From Alphaproteobacteria bacterium (GTDB lineage: Bacteria; Pseudomonadota; Alphaproteobacteria; Paracaedibacterales; CAITNM01), in assembly GCA_021298215.1 (NCBI GenBank), contig JAJTEE010000002.1:124001-188000 (forward strand): a stretch of 64,000 bases of DNA, in the 5' to 3' direction. This document shows, piece after piece, positions 9,074-18,863 of the stretch. Below the pieces are notes generated by a model. That model was not told the DNA's origin. It did no database searches and was given only the letters and a program-made list of their open reading frames with translations. The position numbers were made by a program, and so were the translations under genes. How positions within the stretch are numbered: position 1 is the stretch's first letter; every line of letters starts with the position of its first letter.

Positions 9074-9104
9074 AATAAAAAAGCAGCCGAAATAATCCGG
9101 CTGC
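9074..9104 (-). terminator. Rho-independent terminator after the rhodanese gene
   Basis: On the minus strand GCAGCCG (9098-9104) and CGGCTGC (9083-9089) form a 7-bp GC-rich stem with an 8-nt loop, followed at once by a run of T. It closes the rhodanese transcript, so the CYTH-flavoprotein pair probably needs its own promoter. Confidence 0.85.
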
Positions 9105-9124
9105 TAAAGCAAAGTTATTCTTAC

Positions 9125-9559
9125 TTATTCGTGTTCGTCAACAGGCTTATTGTTTTCGGTCCATTCCTCAATACCACCTGCATAATGGCCAATATTTGTA
9201 TAGCCAAGCCCAACTAAACGTTCTGCCAATGTCATACTTGCTGGACATTTTACATTCCCGCAATACACAATAATTGCAGCATTCTTATCTTTTAAGGTCT
9301 TTTTTATTTCTTTATCATCTGCATTCGCTGCTATAAAGATGGCGCCTTTAATTTTCTTTTTACCATTACCACGCGCGTCAATAATAATAGATTTTCCAAG
9401 CACTTGCTCAACTTCGTCCATTGTTTTCTCAGAAATGGTTGGCGAAGCTTTTTCACTGCTTGCTACTTTTGTATCAGCTGCTGCAGAAAGATCAGCCCCA
9501 ACAATTGCAGCCACTACCAAACCAATTACAGAAAGTAAACGAATCATCATTGCACTCAT
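9125..9559 (-). CDS. Exported rhodanese-like protein
   Basis: A 144-aa periplasmic protein with a signal peptide (MSAMMIRLLSVIGLVVAAIVG) and one rhodanese domain. The active-site loop is YCGNVKCPAS, with Cys in the CGNxKC form common in exported single-domain rhodaneses, followed by AERLVGLGYTNIGHYAGGIEEW. The start at 9559 is chosen because GAGGAG lies 5 bases before it; an upstream in-frame ATG at 9598 has no such site. Possible sulfur-transfer or thiol-redox role; substrate unknown. It ends in a strong terminator and is divergent from gpmI. Confidence 0.85.
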   Translation of the reverse strand: MSAMMIRLLSVIGLVVAAIVGADLSAAADTKVASSEKASPTISEKTMDEVEQVLGKSIIIDARGNGKKKIKGAIFIAANADDKEIKKTLKDKNAAIIVYCGNVKCPASMTLAERLVGLGYTNIGHYAGGIEEWTENNKPVDEHE

Positions 9560-9655
9560 AAAAACTCCTCTAAAGATAAATGCGACTTTCCATAGCATTA
9601 AAAGACAAAATCAGGCTAAAATCAATCAAATAAAGATTAGCAATCAGTAAAGTTA

Positions 9656-11170
9656 GTGAACCGTAAAGTTGTTTTATGTATTCTTGATGGCTGGGGTATT
9701 AGCTCAGACAATTCTTATAATGGAATTAAAGCAGCAAAATATTGGCCGAGCATTTTAAGAAAATATCCTAACACTCAGCTACAGGCATCTGACCATTACG
9801 TTGGCCTCCCCGATGGACAAATGGGTAATAGCGAGGTAGGGCACATGACAATTGGTTTAGGGCGTGTCGTGATGCAAGATTTACCAAAAATTGATCATGC
9901 AATCGCTGAGAAAAACTTTGAACAAAATTCAATAGTTCAAAATGCTATTAAGCAACTAAAAAAAACTCAAAAGCCTTGCCATGTAATGGGTTTACTATCA
10001 CCAGGTGGCGTGCATTCGCACATGAATCATATGATTTATGTTGTAAAGCTTTTAAGTGAGGCCGGCATTTTTGTTCATGTACATGGATTCCTAGATGGCC
10101 GAGATACATCACCCAAAAGCGCTAAAAAGTATATAAAGCAATTTTTAGATGCCACTAAAAATTATCCGGATATTCATTTGTCCTCCTTATGTGGTCGTTA
10201 TTTTTCAATGGACCGTGATAACAGATGGGAGAGAACAGAGCTTGCTTATCAAGGAATTGTGCAGGCAAAAGCCCCAAGATTTTCCTCTCCTCTTGAAGCT
10301 ATTCAAAGTAATTATGAACAAAACATAACAGACGAATTCATCACGCCTATAATTTCAGAATCATACGTTGGCATGCAAGATGGTGATGGCCTTTGGATGA
10401 TTAATTTCCGATCAGATCGAGTTCGACAAATTTTACGCAGTTTATTGTCTGTTGATTTTGACAAATTCAAGAGAGAAAAAATTGTTCATTTTGGCACTAC
10501 TTTAGCGATGAATGAGTATGCTCTAGATCTTACGCCTTTGATCCCTTCAATATTCGAAAAAAGTACCGTCAATCAAAGCCTAGGCGAGATAATTTCAAAT
10601 TTGGGCTTAAAACAATTACGCATTGCAGAAACCGAGAAATATGCTCATGTGACATTCTTTTTAAACGGTGGCCAAGAATCTCCTTTTAAAAATGAGGAAC
10701 GTATCCTTATACCTTCTCCCGAAGTTTCCACATACGATTTAAAACCCGAGATGTCAGCTCAGGAAGTGACGCATGCCGTTACAAGCGCAATGGAACGAGA
10801 AGATCTTAGCTTAATTGTAGTCAATTATGCTAATGCAGATATGGTAGGACATACAGGAAACATAGAGGCTGTAGATCATGCAATAGAATGTATTGATGAA
10901 TGCTTAAAATCGCTAGAAGAAAAAGCTTTCAAAAATAACTGGGCACTTGTTGTAACCGCAGATCATGGTAATGCAGAATGCATGCGAGAAGAAGATGAGT
11001 TAACAATGCACACAGCACATACTTGCAATCCCGTGCCGTTTGTAATGATTAATTCAAATGAAACAGGATTCTTAAAACCTGGATCGCTTGCTGATATAGC
11101 TCCTACCATTTTAAAAATTATGAATATTGAACAGCCAAAAGAGATGACTGGAAAATCGCTATTATGCTGA
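9656..11170 (+). CDS. gpmI: 2,3-bisphosphoglycerate-independent phosphoglycerate mutase
   Basis: Interconverts 3- and 2-phosphoglycerate in glycolysis/gluconeogenesis with two manganese ions. Metal-site motifs are visible: CILDGWG near residues 8-14, the phosphoserine region GNSEVGHMTIG, GFLDGRDTSP, the basic substrate loop NFRSDRVRQ, NYANADMVGHTG, and VVTADHGNAE near the C-terminus. The 504-aa length is normal. Start is GTG. It overlaps the EnvC-like gene by 7 bp, the first of a gpmI-envC-ctpA run whose order is kept in many proteobacteria. Confidence 0.97.
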   Translation: MNRKVVLCILDGWGISSDNSYNGIKAAKYWPSILRKYPNTQLQASDHYVGLPDGQMGNSEVGHMTIGLGRVVMQDLPKIDHAIAEKNFEQNSIVQNAIKQLKKTQKPCHVMGLLSPGGVHSHMNHMIYVVKLLSEAGIFVHVHGFLDGRDTSPKSAKKYIKQFLDATKNYPDIHLSSLCGRYFSMDRDNRWERTELAYQGIVQAKAPRFSSPLEAIQSNYEQNITDEFITPIISESYVGMQDGDGLWMINFRSDRVRQILRSLLSVDFDKFKREKIVHFGTTLAMNEYALDLTPLIPSIFEKSTVNQSLGEIISNLGLKQLRIAETEKYAHVTFFLNGGQESPFKNEERILIPSPEVSTYDLKPEMSAQEVTHAVTSAMEREDLSLIVVNYANADMVGHTGNIEAVDHAIECIDECLKSLEEKAFKNNWALVVTADHGNAECMREEDELTMHTAHTCNPVPFVMINSNETGFLKPGSLADIAPTILKIMNIEQPKEMTGKSLLC

Positions 11171-12060
11171 GAATCTTCTTCATTTTTATTATATTTTCCT
11201 CCCTGCACTCTCAGATCAATAACGATACAAATATACGAGCGCAAAATTGGCATTACATCCAACAACAAATTGTTAGCATTCAACAGGAATATACTAACTT
11301 TCAAAATGATAAGACAATAAATAATCAAGAGTTTTTTAATACTCAACAGCAACTAGGTGCTCTATATTTTTCACAAAGAAGGTATAATCTAGGTTTTGGC
11401 ACATCTTTGCTTCCTTCAGAATGTGCTGTGCATAATTATGTAAGAAAAAAAACCTTTCTAATTTTAAAACTCAAAGAATTAATGCCTATCTATAAAAAGT
11501 ATGCAGAGAAATACAAAGAAAAATACGCAAAGTTAAATACGAGCAGCAATCGAAAAAAAATCAAGGAATTAGAGAAACTTAACGATCTATATTTGAAGTC
11601 TTTCGACGATTTCAAATTAATGAACAGAAACCCAATAAATATAATGACAGCTGAAAAAATCTCTTCCCTTCAAAAATCGATAAAAAATCAGCCTTTTCGT
11701 ACTATTAAAAAATCTTCTAGCTTACTTAGCTGGATAACGCCTGTAGCAGGAATCAAGCAATCACAAGATTTCACTATTTGGTCCCCATTAGAGAACGCTG
11801 TTATTCTTTGTCCGGATTCAGGTATTGTTACATTAATTGGAGTTTTAGGTAATTCACTTGTTGTGTTTATTAAGCAAAACCATTTCACGTATATCATTAC
11901 TGGCATTAATGAGTGCTACATTAAAAAAGGAGATATGGTAAAACAAGGAGATATATTGGGATTTTGCGCAAAGAAAAATCCAGCTTTAGTTGAATTACAA
12001 TTATGGCGCGATGACACTCTCTTAGATCCATCTCCTTATCACAAAGCAATCCAACTATGA
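11164..12060 (+). CDS. envC: EnvC-like murein hydrolase activator (degenerate LytM domain)
   Basis: A 298-aa exported protein: signal peptide, then a Gln/Lys-rich helical region to about residue 180 that is likely coiled coil, then a C-terminal M23/LytM-type fold (FTIWSPLENAVILCPDSGIV, KKGDMVKQGDILGFC, ALVELQLWRDDTLLDP). The histidine and aspartate zinc ligands of active M23 enzymes are missing at the expected places. This fits EnvC, which activates cell-wall amidases at division rather than cutting itself. It overlaps ctpA by 4 bp. Identity rests on fold pattern and gene order, since overall similarity looks low. Confidence 0.72.
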   Translation: MLRIFFIFIIFSSLHSQINNDTNIRAQNWHYIQQQIVSIQQEYTNFQNDKTINNQEFFNTQQQLGALYFSQRRYNLGFGTSLLPSECAVHNYVRKKTFLILKLKELMPIYKKYAEKYKEKYAKLNTSSNRKKIKELEKLNDLYLKSFDDFKLMNRNPINIMTAEKISSLQKSIKNQPFRTIKKSSSLLSWITPVAGIKQSQDFTIWSPLENAVILCPDSGIVTLIGVLGNSLVVFIKQNHFTYIITGINECYIKKGDMVKQGDILGFCAKKNPALVELQLWRDDTLLDPSPYHKAIQL

Positions 12061-13166
12061 AAAAACTCTCGCATTTACTTTTTTTGCTTACAAGCTGCAC
12101 AAATCCTTATCAAAAATTACATCATAGTTTAGATGAAACTTTATCTATTATTGAAGAATTTTATCCAGAACAACCCCCCATAGAAAAACTTCGCCAGGGA
12201 ATGCTTCAAGGATTAATTCAAGGCGTAGATGGACACGGCTCATACCTTAGCGAGGAACAATTAAGATCGTTAGTTGAAAAAGTTGAAGGAGGAAAACTAA
12301 AATTAGGAATAGTTTTAGCAAAACATAAAGACGGCTTAATTGTTAGAAAAGTTTATGAAAATTCAGCAGGGTATTTAGCTGACATTAAAGAGAGCGATAT
12401 TTTTACAAGACTTGATGAAATATCTTTGAATAGTATCAATTTAAATGATTTTCCTCGTCTCATAAAAGAAGAGAGGCCTTACTCAATTACCCTTCTAAGA
12501 AAAAATAAATGCCTGACAAAGTCCATAACACCTGGATTTTTTGTGCCCCCCTCCACAGAATTGAAATGGCTCAAAAAAATTGCGCATTTGAAATTCGATT
12601 GTATTAGCAAAGAAGGAGCAAAAGAAGTCGAAAATCAATTACATAAAATTAAATCCGCGCCAGGATTAAAAGGATTAATACTTGATCTTCGTGATTGTCC
12701 AGGAGGTAGCTTTGAAGCAGCTGTAGGTATAGCAAGCCAATTTTTAGATGGACATGTAGTAATTGAAATGCAGAAGAAGAAGGAGTTGTCAAAATTTTCT
12801 TCTGCATCTTCAGATACTTTAAATAAATTACCTATAGTAATATTGCAAAATAAAAATACGTGCTCTGCCGGAGAAATCATAGCCGCCGCTCTCAAAGCAC
12901 ATAAACGTGCTATACTCATCGGAACTACTACTGGTGGAAACGCTACAGCTAAAGAAATTTTCCATTATCCTAACCGTAGTGACGGGCTAATCTTAACCAT
13001 TGCATTTTTAAATGACCCTCTTGGAAAAAGAATAAATAACGAAGGTATAGAACCACACATGAAAATTGAAGAGTCACCATTGGGACATCAAAAAAGCAAA
13101 GATATTTATATTAATAAGGCATTAGAAATTTTACAGAAAAATCCTCAACCAGGTAAAACTGATTGA
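12057..13166 (+). CDS. ctpA: S41-family C-terminal processing peptidase-like lipoprotein
   Basis: 369 aa with a short signal ending in a lipobox-like LTSC (Cys14), so probably an envelope lipoprotein. A PDZ-like domain (about residues 80-150) precedes the S41 domain: LILDLRDCPGGSFEAAVGIA, and the nucleophile serine in NTCSAGEI. The catalytic lysine expected in the GxxTFGKG block is replaced: the matching stretch reads GTTTGGNATAK, with Asn at that place. It may be inactive or use a shifted residue. It is last in the gpmI-envC-ctpA operon. Confidence 0.82.
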   Translation: MKKLSHLLFLLTSCTNPYQKLHHSLDETLSIIEEFYPEQPPIEKLRQGMLQGLIQGVDGHGSYLSEEQLRSLVEKVEGGKLKLGIVLAKHKDGLIVRKVYENSAGYLADIKESDIFTRLDEISLNSINLNDFPRLIKEERPYSITLLRKNKCLTKSITPGFFVPPSTELKWLKKIAHLKFDCISKEGAKEVENQLHKIKSAPGLKGLILDLRDCPGGSFEAAVGIASQFLDGHVVIEMQKKKELSKFSSASSDTLNKLPIVILQNKNTCSAGEIIAAALKAHKRAILIGTTTGGNATAKEIFHYPNRSDGLILTIAFLNDPLGKRINNEGIEPHMKIEESPLGHQKSKDIYINKALEILQKNPQPGKTD

Positions 13167-13171
13167 GGATT
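13140..13171. terminator. Inverted repeat between convergent ctpA and the exported protein gene
   Basis: AATCCTCAA (13140-13148) and TTGAGGATT (13163-13171) form a perfect 9-bp stem around a 14-nt loop spanning the ctpA stop codon. There is only a short T run on the minus side, so bidirectional termination is plausible but not strong. Confidence 0.45.
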
Positions 13172-13177
13172 AAACCT

Positions 13178-14779
13178 TTAACTGTATTCCACTGTAGGAT
13201 TCAAGACCATACCCGGAATTTTTGGAGCCGGAGCTTTTGCTATAGAATCAGTTGTTGTTAACACATTAGCTGAATTTGTAAATGATTTTACGGCTGGTAA
13301 TGTATAGTCTGGTGTTCTATAAAGTTTTACCGTACAGCTATCCGCGCCTATTCCTGCCGCAGCTGTCTCTTCGCTGATATTAAATAAGTTAGAATCTTTG
13401 ATAAACACTGCCTCGTAAGCGCCACGAAGTTTTATTTGAGCTACTTCACCAGGGAAATTCGTAGTTTCCGTTAATGTGATACATGCTTTATCAACATCAC
13501 TACTTGAATTTCCTAGTTCTGGGTGTTTCTGTATAGAGAATGGTTGTGAACCGATAAGATCTCCAGCAACGCCTCGATTAAATGTTATTGGGGATCCAAT
13601 CACCATATAACCGCCACCCGCTCTTGGCAAGACACTTCTAATGAATGGATCTGCACTTCCTGGTTCTACAAATACGCCACAGTCTCTTGGTAAATCCCCT
13701 TGGAACCAACCCAAAGGATCGCTCTCTGGAGATTTTGTGAAAGCAAAACGAATTCTTGTTCCTATACCAGGTTTTGGTAACGCAAACTGAAGGCCACCTT
13801 TCACCATTATATCGTAGCCAGTTGGATCACCAGTTAACCAAACCTCTTTTACGTGATGTGGCAGATATGATATTTCTCCTGAACCATCATAACTGTTTGT
13901 AAGAACTGTGTTCTGCTCGGCCGGAGTCCCTGTTTGTATGAAATTAATAAAGAGAACTTCACACCATTCTTCAGGCGTTTCGAAACCTGAAAATCCAGCT
14001 GTACTACCAACCGCGATAATGTCGTGGCGTTGATTCTTATTCACTGGTTTACCGGAAGTATAAGAGGTAGGGGTAGGACTCACATAAGTTGTGCCACCGC
14101 TCACTACTAGGTAATAGTTCTCGGCATCCTTTTGATGGGTTAGCACAACATCTGCGTGATTCATATTAATAAGGGAAATAAAATCCCCTAGAATACCTCC
14201 GGGCTCTCTACCTCTAATAATAGGGAAACGAACTCCGCCATGATCATAATCTCCGGGTGCAACGTAAACAGCTAAATTTCCTGATAAATTCGCAGATTCA
14301 ACATCAAAGAAGTCACACAACCCATCTGGAAAAACTTTTACCGACAATATAGATGTCGTAGGTGATGTTTGAGAAAAGCTTTCTAATCTTAATGAATGAG
14401 GAACAGCACCATCTACAGCACTTGTTTGTAAATTTCCTCCATTATATACGATCTGTGCCTGTGTTGAGCTTCTATATATAGCACCAGCTTTTACCGTCAA
14501 AGAACGATTTAAAATTCCTTTATTATCTATAGTTCTTTCTGAAACTATTGTATCGCCTGTCACTACTACTGTGCTATTCCATTTTAGAAGCCCTGCCCCA
14601 ATTTTATTAGGATTTCTTTCCAATAGCCCCCCCATTGTGCTCTCTTCCCCTTCATCAACCCTAATATTAAAAATTGATTCACTCGAAGGGTAAAGAAAGC
14701 AGGTACATACCCATATCAAAAGAAACCTATAAATTCTTTCGCTTATCTTTGGTAGAAACAGCTTGTTTAAATTAACCAT
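13178..14779 (-). CDS. Exported protein with autotransporter passenger-like N-terminal half
   Basis: A 533-aa exported protein. The start at 14779 has GGGGAG five bases upstream. A signal-like hydrophobic segment lies near residues 16-32. Residues about 45-120 look like a passenger-associated repeat (GAGLLKWNSTVVVTG, ILNRSLTVKAGAIYR). Residues about 130-220 match the stretch that precedes the barrel in type V autotransporters (FFDVESANLSGNLAVYVAPG, PIIRGREPGGILGDF), and SGEISYLPHHV recalls the LSGE linker. The last roughly 250 residues show no clear barrel strands and no terminal Phe/Trp. Substrate and role unknown; convergent with ctpA. Confidence 0.7.
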   Translation of the reverse strand: MVNLNKLFLPKISERIYRFLLIWVCTCFLYPSSESIFNIRVDEGEESTMGGLLERNPNKIGAGLLKWNSTVVVTGDTIVSERTIDNKGILNRSLTVKAGAIYRSSTQAQIVYNGGNLQTSAVDGAVPHSLRLESFSQTSPTTSILSVKVFPDGLCDFFDVESANLSGNLAVYVAPGDYDHGGVRFPIIRGREPGGILGDFISLINMNHADVVLTHQKDAENYYLVVSGGTTYVSPTPTSYTSGKPVNKNQRHDIIAVGSTAGFSGFETPEEWCEVLFINFIQTGTPAEQNTVLTNSYDGSGEISYLPHHVKEVWLTGDPTGYDIMVKGGLQFALPKPGIGTRIRFAFTKSPESDPLGWFQGDLPRDCGVFVEPGSADPFIRSVLPRAGGGYMVIGSPITFNRGVAGDLIGSQPFSIQKHPELGNSSSDVDKACITLTETTNFPGEVAQIKLRGAYEAVFIKDSNLFNISEETAAAGIGADSCTVKLYRTPDYTLPAVKSFTNSANVLTTTDSIAKAPAPKIPGMVLNPTVEYS

Positions 14780-14802
14780 AACAACTCCCCTAAAACTAGG
14801 AG

Positions 14803-14840
14803 AAGTACCCTGCTGTACCCGCATTTACCAAACGGTACTT
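14803..14840 (-). promoter_or_regulatory. Leader hairpin upstream of the autotransporter-like gene
   Basis: In the minus-strand leader, AAGTACC (14834-14840) can pair with GGTACTT (14803-14809) around a 24-nt loop that holds another GTACCC. Just downstream, CTCC can pair with the GGAG of the ribosome binding site (14784-14800 region), which could hide it. Suggests translational control; prediction only. Confidence 0.35.
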
Positions 14841-14909
14841 ACCCCTTATTTCTCTTTGAAGGATGCCCTTCTACTGCTAAGATTAGTTAGCAAGGGTAAA
14901 CAAACAGTT

Positions 14910-14935
14910 AATTTAATTAAAATTTTAATTAAATT
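14910..14935. repeat. Perfect 26-bp AT-only palindrome
   Basis: The 26 bases at 14910-14935 are their own reverse complement, centred on AAAATTTT. It lies in the 260-bp divergent gap between the autotransporter-like gene (minus) and mutS (plus). It could be a regulator or nucleoid-protein site, or chance in very AT-rich DNA. The rest of the gap holds leader sequence for both genes, including a possible extended -10 (TGCTATAAG, 15003-15011) for mutS. Confidence 0.6.
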
Positions 14936-15039
14936 TTATATATATAGGCTATCTGCTGCTTAGAATATTATTTTATGACTTAAGGACATTTCTAAAAAAT
15001 TTTGCTATAAGGTAACCTAACGTCTCTTCTTAAAAATTT

Positions 15040-17628
15040 ATGACTTTCCAAACTCCTATGATGAAGCAATATGCAGAAATTAAGGAACAGCATAAAGATT
15101 GCTTGCTGTTTTATCGCATGGGTGACTTCTATGAACTTTTTTTTGAAGATGCAATTCAAGCTTCTTCTGCTCTTGATATTGCTTTGACAAAAAGAGGACA
15201 AAATGCTGGAGAACCCATTCCTATGGCAGGAGTGCCTGTACATTCGCATGAAATGTATTTATTAAAGCTTATAGAAAAAGGATTTCGCGTTGCCATTTGT
15301 GAGCAAACAGAAACTCCTGAGCAAGCCAAAGAAAAAGGAAAAAAGGGGCCATTAGAGCGTGGTGTCGTGCGTATCGTTACGCCAGGAACACTTACTGAAG
15401 ATAGCTTATTAACACCAAAAAAAGCAAATTTTTTAGTTTCAGTAAGTCCTATGGATAAAAAAACCTTACATAGTGGAGTAGCGTGGGCGGATGTTTCAAC
15501 AGGAGCGTTTTACGTAACGAGCATAGTAACCGAATCATTAATTGATACCCTATCTCAACTAAACCCAGCCGAAATACTTATGGCTGAAAGCATTTGGAAA
15601 TCCCTTGATCCTGATATTTTTAATGAATTTAAAAAAATTATTCAGCCTCTGGCAGACACTCGTTTTAATTTGAATAATACACAACAAATACTTTTACAAT
15701 CGTTTAATGTAATCAGCCCCGAAGTATTAGGCCTCCACGAGAAAACTCTTGTCCAAGCCGCAGGTATGTTATGCGATTATTTATATTTAACTCAACAAGT
15801 ACAACTTCAACACTTGCGCGCCCCAAAGCTTATCAGTAAAAATAAAGCTGTTAAAGTTGATTCTCAATCTTGCAAAAATCTTGAAATCATACGCAGTCTT
15901 AAAGGCACTTTTGAAGGCTCTCTTCTTCATACAATAGATAATACCAAAACAGCTGCAGGCGGACGACTCCTTTTTGAATATTTAACCAACCCCACCACAG
16001 ATAAAGAAGGCCTTAATCAACGCTTAGATAAAATCAACTGGTTTAAAGGAAACAACCATGAAAGGTCTAACGCGCTGGATAATCTAAAGCATTGTCCTGA
16101 TATTGAGCGTTCTTTGATTCGAATAGCACTAGATAGAACCTTACCAAGAGATTTAAAAGCCATCTCTCAAGCCTTACGCGTAGCAAAAACTATAGATCAC
16201 CTTCTTGCTCAGCAATTCTTTTGGAAGCTAGATGTCCCCACAAAATTAATGCAACAATTAGAAAATACTCTCGAAGAAAATCTTCCTGCTGTTATGCATG
16301 ATGGTGGATTGATTAAAGCTAATGTTGATTCTGTGCTTGATGAACTACGCTATACTCGCGATCATGGACACCAGCAACTAAAACAGTTAGAGCAACGCTA
16401 TCAAGAAGAAACGAATATCCCAAATTTAAAAATTAAAACCAATAATTTAATTGGCTATTATATAGAGATCAGTAGCAGTCATCTTCATAAAGTTCCTCCA
16501 ACATTTTTTCACCGGCAAGCAATCAGTAATGGCGCTCGGTATATGACTCAAGAATTACATGACCTTGCTTCAAAACTTGAACATGCTGCAATGTCTACCA
16601 TTTCAAGAGAAATTGCGATCTTTAGAGAGTTATGCGCAGAAATTTTAAATCATAAAAATCAATTAGAAAATCTTGCCTCTCTGTTAGCAGAAATTGATGT
16701 AGCAAGTAGCATGGCAAATCTAGCTTCTGCCAAAAATTTTTGCCGTCCTATTTTCACAGACGCTCAGGTTTTAAACATTCAAAATGGTCGCCACCCTATT
16801 GTAGAAGCATTTACGTCAAACCCTTTTACTCCTAATAATTGCTATCTTTCTGATCAGCCCTTTGCGCTTTTAACTGGCCCAAACATGGCAGGGAAAAGTA
16901 CATATCTCAGGCAAAATGCATTAATTACTTGGATGGCACATTGCGGACTCTTTGTCCCTGCCTCTCACGCAGAAATTGGACTTGTGGACCAATTATTCTC
17001 TCGTATAGGAGCTGCCGATGATTTAGCAGCGGGTCGCTCTACTTTTATGGTGGAAATGGTAGAAACAGCAAGTATTCTGCACCAAGCAACTAGTCGTTCA
17101 TTTATTATTCTCGATGAAATTGGCCGCGGCACATCCACACAAGATGGATTAGCCATTGCAACAGCAGTTAGTGAACACCTTATTCATACCATCAATGCTC
17201 GCTGTATCTTTGCAACGCACTATCACGAATTAGTTGATCTCGCCAGTAATTATCCTGTTAAACTTTTAACAATGAAAATTGTCGAACACGATAACAACGT
17301 TGTTTTTTTGCATGAAGTTATTGAAGGCGCTGCCGACAAATCGTACGGCATTCACGTGGCTGAACTTGCTGGACTTCCGCAAAAAGTTATTGAAAGAGCC
17401 AAAGAATCTTTAAAGAAAGAAGCCTCCCAGCAAACAAAGGGCAAGCAATTAGCAGACATACCATGTGAAGAATCAAATTTGTTAAAATTTTTGCGAAGCA
17501 TTAAGCCCGATGATTTGTCACCACGGCAAGCCTTACAAGCGTTATATGAATTGAAGGAATATGCAAATAAAGGGCAAAATCGTAATACAAAACCTGATCA
17601 AGCAAAGGCTTCATTGTTTGGAAAATAA
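15040..17628 (+). CDS. mutS: DNA mismatch repair protein MutS
   Basis: Recognises mismatches and recruits MutL. The 862-aa length is full size. The N-terminal mismatch-binding motif is intact ([20 protein letters not shown], with the Phe-X-Glu type contact region). Connector, lever and clamp regions follow, then the ATPase with Walker [10 protein letters not shown] at residues 613-621, the Walker B region [12 protein letters not shown], and the signature histidine in FATHYHEL. The extreme C-terminus has the usual helix region. It is preceded by a long AT-rich divergent gap and followed by the DacA-like gene. Confidence 0.98.
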   Translation: MTFQTPMMKQYAEIKEQHKDCLLFYRMGDFYELFFEDAIQASSALDIALTKRGQNAGEPIPMAGVPVHSHEMYLLKLIEKGFRVAICEQTETPEQAKEKGKKGPLERGVVRIVTPGTLTEDSLLTPKKANFLVSVSPMDKKTLHSGVAWADVSTGAFYVTSIVTESLIDTLSQLNPAEILMAESIWKSLDPDIFNEFKKIIQPLADTRFNLNNTQQILLQSFNVISPEVLGLHEKTLVQAAGMLCDYLYLTQQVQLQHLRAPKLISKNKAVKVDSQSCKNLEIIRSLKGTFEGSLLHTIDNTKTAAGGRLLFEYLTNPTTDKEGLNQRLDKINWFKGNNHERSNALDNLKHCPDIERSLIRIALDRTLPRDLKAISQALRVAKTIDHLLAQQFFWKLDVPTKLMQQLENTLEENLPAVMHDGGLIKANVDSVLDELRYTRDHGHQQLKQLEQRYQEETNIPNLKIKTNNLIGYYIEISSSHLHKVPPTFFHRQAISNGARYMTQELHDLASKLEHAAMSTISREIAIFRELCAEILNHKNQLENLASLLAEIDVASSMANLASAKNFCRPIFTDAQVLNIQNGRHPIVEAFTSNPFTPNNCYLSDQPFALLTGPNMAGKSTYLRQNALITWMAHCGLFVPASHAEIGLVDQLFSRIGAADDLAAGRSTFMVEMVETASILHQATSRSFIILDEIGRGTSTQDGLAIATAVSEHLIHTINARCIFATHYHELVDLASNYPVKLLTMKIVEHDNNVVFLHEVIEGAADKSYGIHVAELAGLPQKVIERAKESLKKEASQQTKGKQLADIPCEESNLLKFLRSIKPDDLSPRQALQALYELKEYANKGQNRNTKPDQAKASLFGK

Positions 17629-17706
17629 GAAAATTTTCTTCTGCTTCCCTTTCGATTTAAGATTTTTTTTGATATTCTAATACCTAAGTTGGTTGCGGAG
17701 AAATAC

Positions 17707-18846
17707 GTGATAAGATTTTTTAATTATATTTTTGCTGCTTTATTTATAGTTTTATATCAATCTGCTATTCATGCTAACAATTTTGCATATCTAATTGTGG
17801 ATGGTAATTCAGGAAGAATTATGGAAAGCCATCGAGCAGATGAAATTCGCCCCCCTGCATCATTAACAAAAAAGATGACCCTATATTTAATTTTTGAAGC
17901 TTTGCGCAATGGAAAAATAACGCTTCAAACGCGATTTCATGTGTCAAAGCTCGCAAACTCCCAAGAGCCAAGCAACTTGTGGGTTAGAGTAGGAGAAACA
18001 ATTAGCGTTGAAAATATTATCTACGCACTAGTTACAAGATCAGCTAACGATATGTCTGTAGTGGCTGCTGAAGGATTAAGTGGAAGCATTGAAAACTTTG
18101 CAATCCTTATGAACAAAAAAGCACAAGAACTAGGAATGACGCGCACAAAATTTTATAATCCAACTGGCCTCCCTAATAAAAAGCAAATCACTACTGCCCG
18201 CGATATGATGACACTTGCACGCGCTCTTTATAATAATTTTCCCAATGAATTTAAATACTTTAAAGCAAAAAAATTCTTATATAACGGTAAACCCGTACTT
18301 AATCATAATAAAATGTTGAATTCCTTTTCTGGTGCCGATGGCATTAAAACTGGCTTTACTTGTGCTTCTCGTTTTAATATCAGTGTTTCAGCGCAACGCA
18401 TTGGTATTGACGGAAAGCCCATTCGTGTCTTTGCCGTCGTACTTGGAGGACAAACATCCTTTTCACGCGATAAAAAGGCTGCCGAGCTTATGGAAAAAGC
18501 ATTTAAAAAATTAAATGCAACCCCTAGAATGCAAACGGTAGCAGCCACTTTACCTGTTGCTAGAGAAATGCCAGATGAAATCGATGATTTAATTGTCAAT
18601 GAAAAGACGATTGAAAATATTGGGCATTCAACAGAAGCATCTATCATAAAAACAGCGACAGCAAAACAAAGAAAAAAAACTAAAAAGACAAAAAAACCTA
18701 CGCCACAAAAAGAGGTTAAAACCATTCAAACATCAATAACGAAAGACCCCATCGATGAAATTCTAAGCACTTCAGCCCGCGTAAATATAAGTGATAATCT
18801 GCCTGCAGGTTGGGTAAAACCTAAGCCTCTGCTTAAAAAGTCATAA
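17707..18846 (+). CDS. dacA: D-alanyl-D-alanine carboxypeptidase (penicillin-binding protein 5/6 type)
   Basis: Trims the terminal D-Ala from peptidoglycan pentapeptides in the periplasm. A signal peptide (MIRFFNYIFAALFIVLY) is followed by the three active-site motifs: SLTK at residues 52-55, SAN at 112-114 and KTG at 214-216. After the transpeptidase-like domain (to about residue 270) comes a long tail with a very Lys-rich stretch near 320-335 instead of a clear PBP5 C-terminal domain and amphipathic anchor. The GTG at 17707 is chosen because GGAG lies 6 bases upstream; an in-frame TTG at 17689 lacks one. Confidence 0.9.
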   Translation: MIRFFNYIFAALFIVLYQSAIHANNFAYLIVDGNSGRIMESHRADEIRPPASLTKKMTLYLIFEALRNGKITLQTRFHVSKLANSQEPSNLWVRVGETISVENIIYALVTRSANDMSVVAAEGLSGSIENFAILMNKKAQELGMTRTKFYNPTGLPNKKQITTARDMMTLARALYNNFPNEFKYFKAKKFLYNGKPVLNHNKMLNSFSGADGIKTGFTCASRFNISVSAQRIGIDGKPIRVFAVVLGGQTSFSRDKKAAELMEKAFKKLNATPRMQTVAATLPVAREMPDEIDDLIVNEKTIENIGHSTEASIIKTATAKQRKKTKKTKKPTPQKEVKTIQTSITKDPIDEILSTSARVNISDNLPAGWVKPKPLLKKS

Positions 18847-18863
18847 TTTACTAAGGCATTGGA

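Noticed and set aside
10963-11352. Minus-strand open frame of 129 codons over the end of gpmI and start of envC
   Set aside because: Antisense to two well-supported genes, with no ribosome binding site and no protein-like composition.
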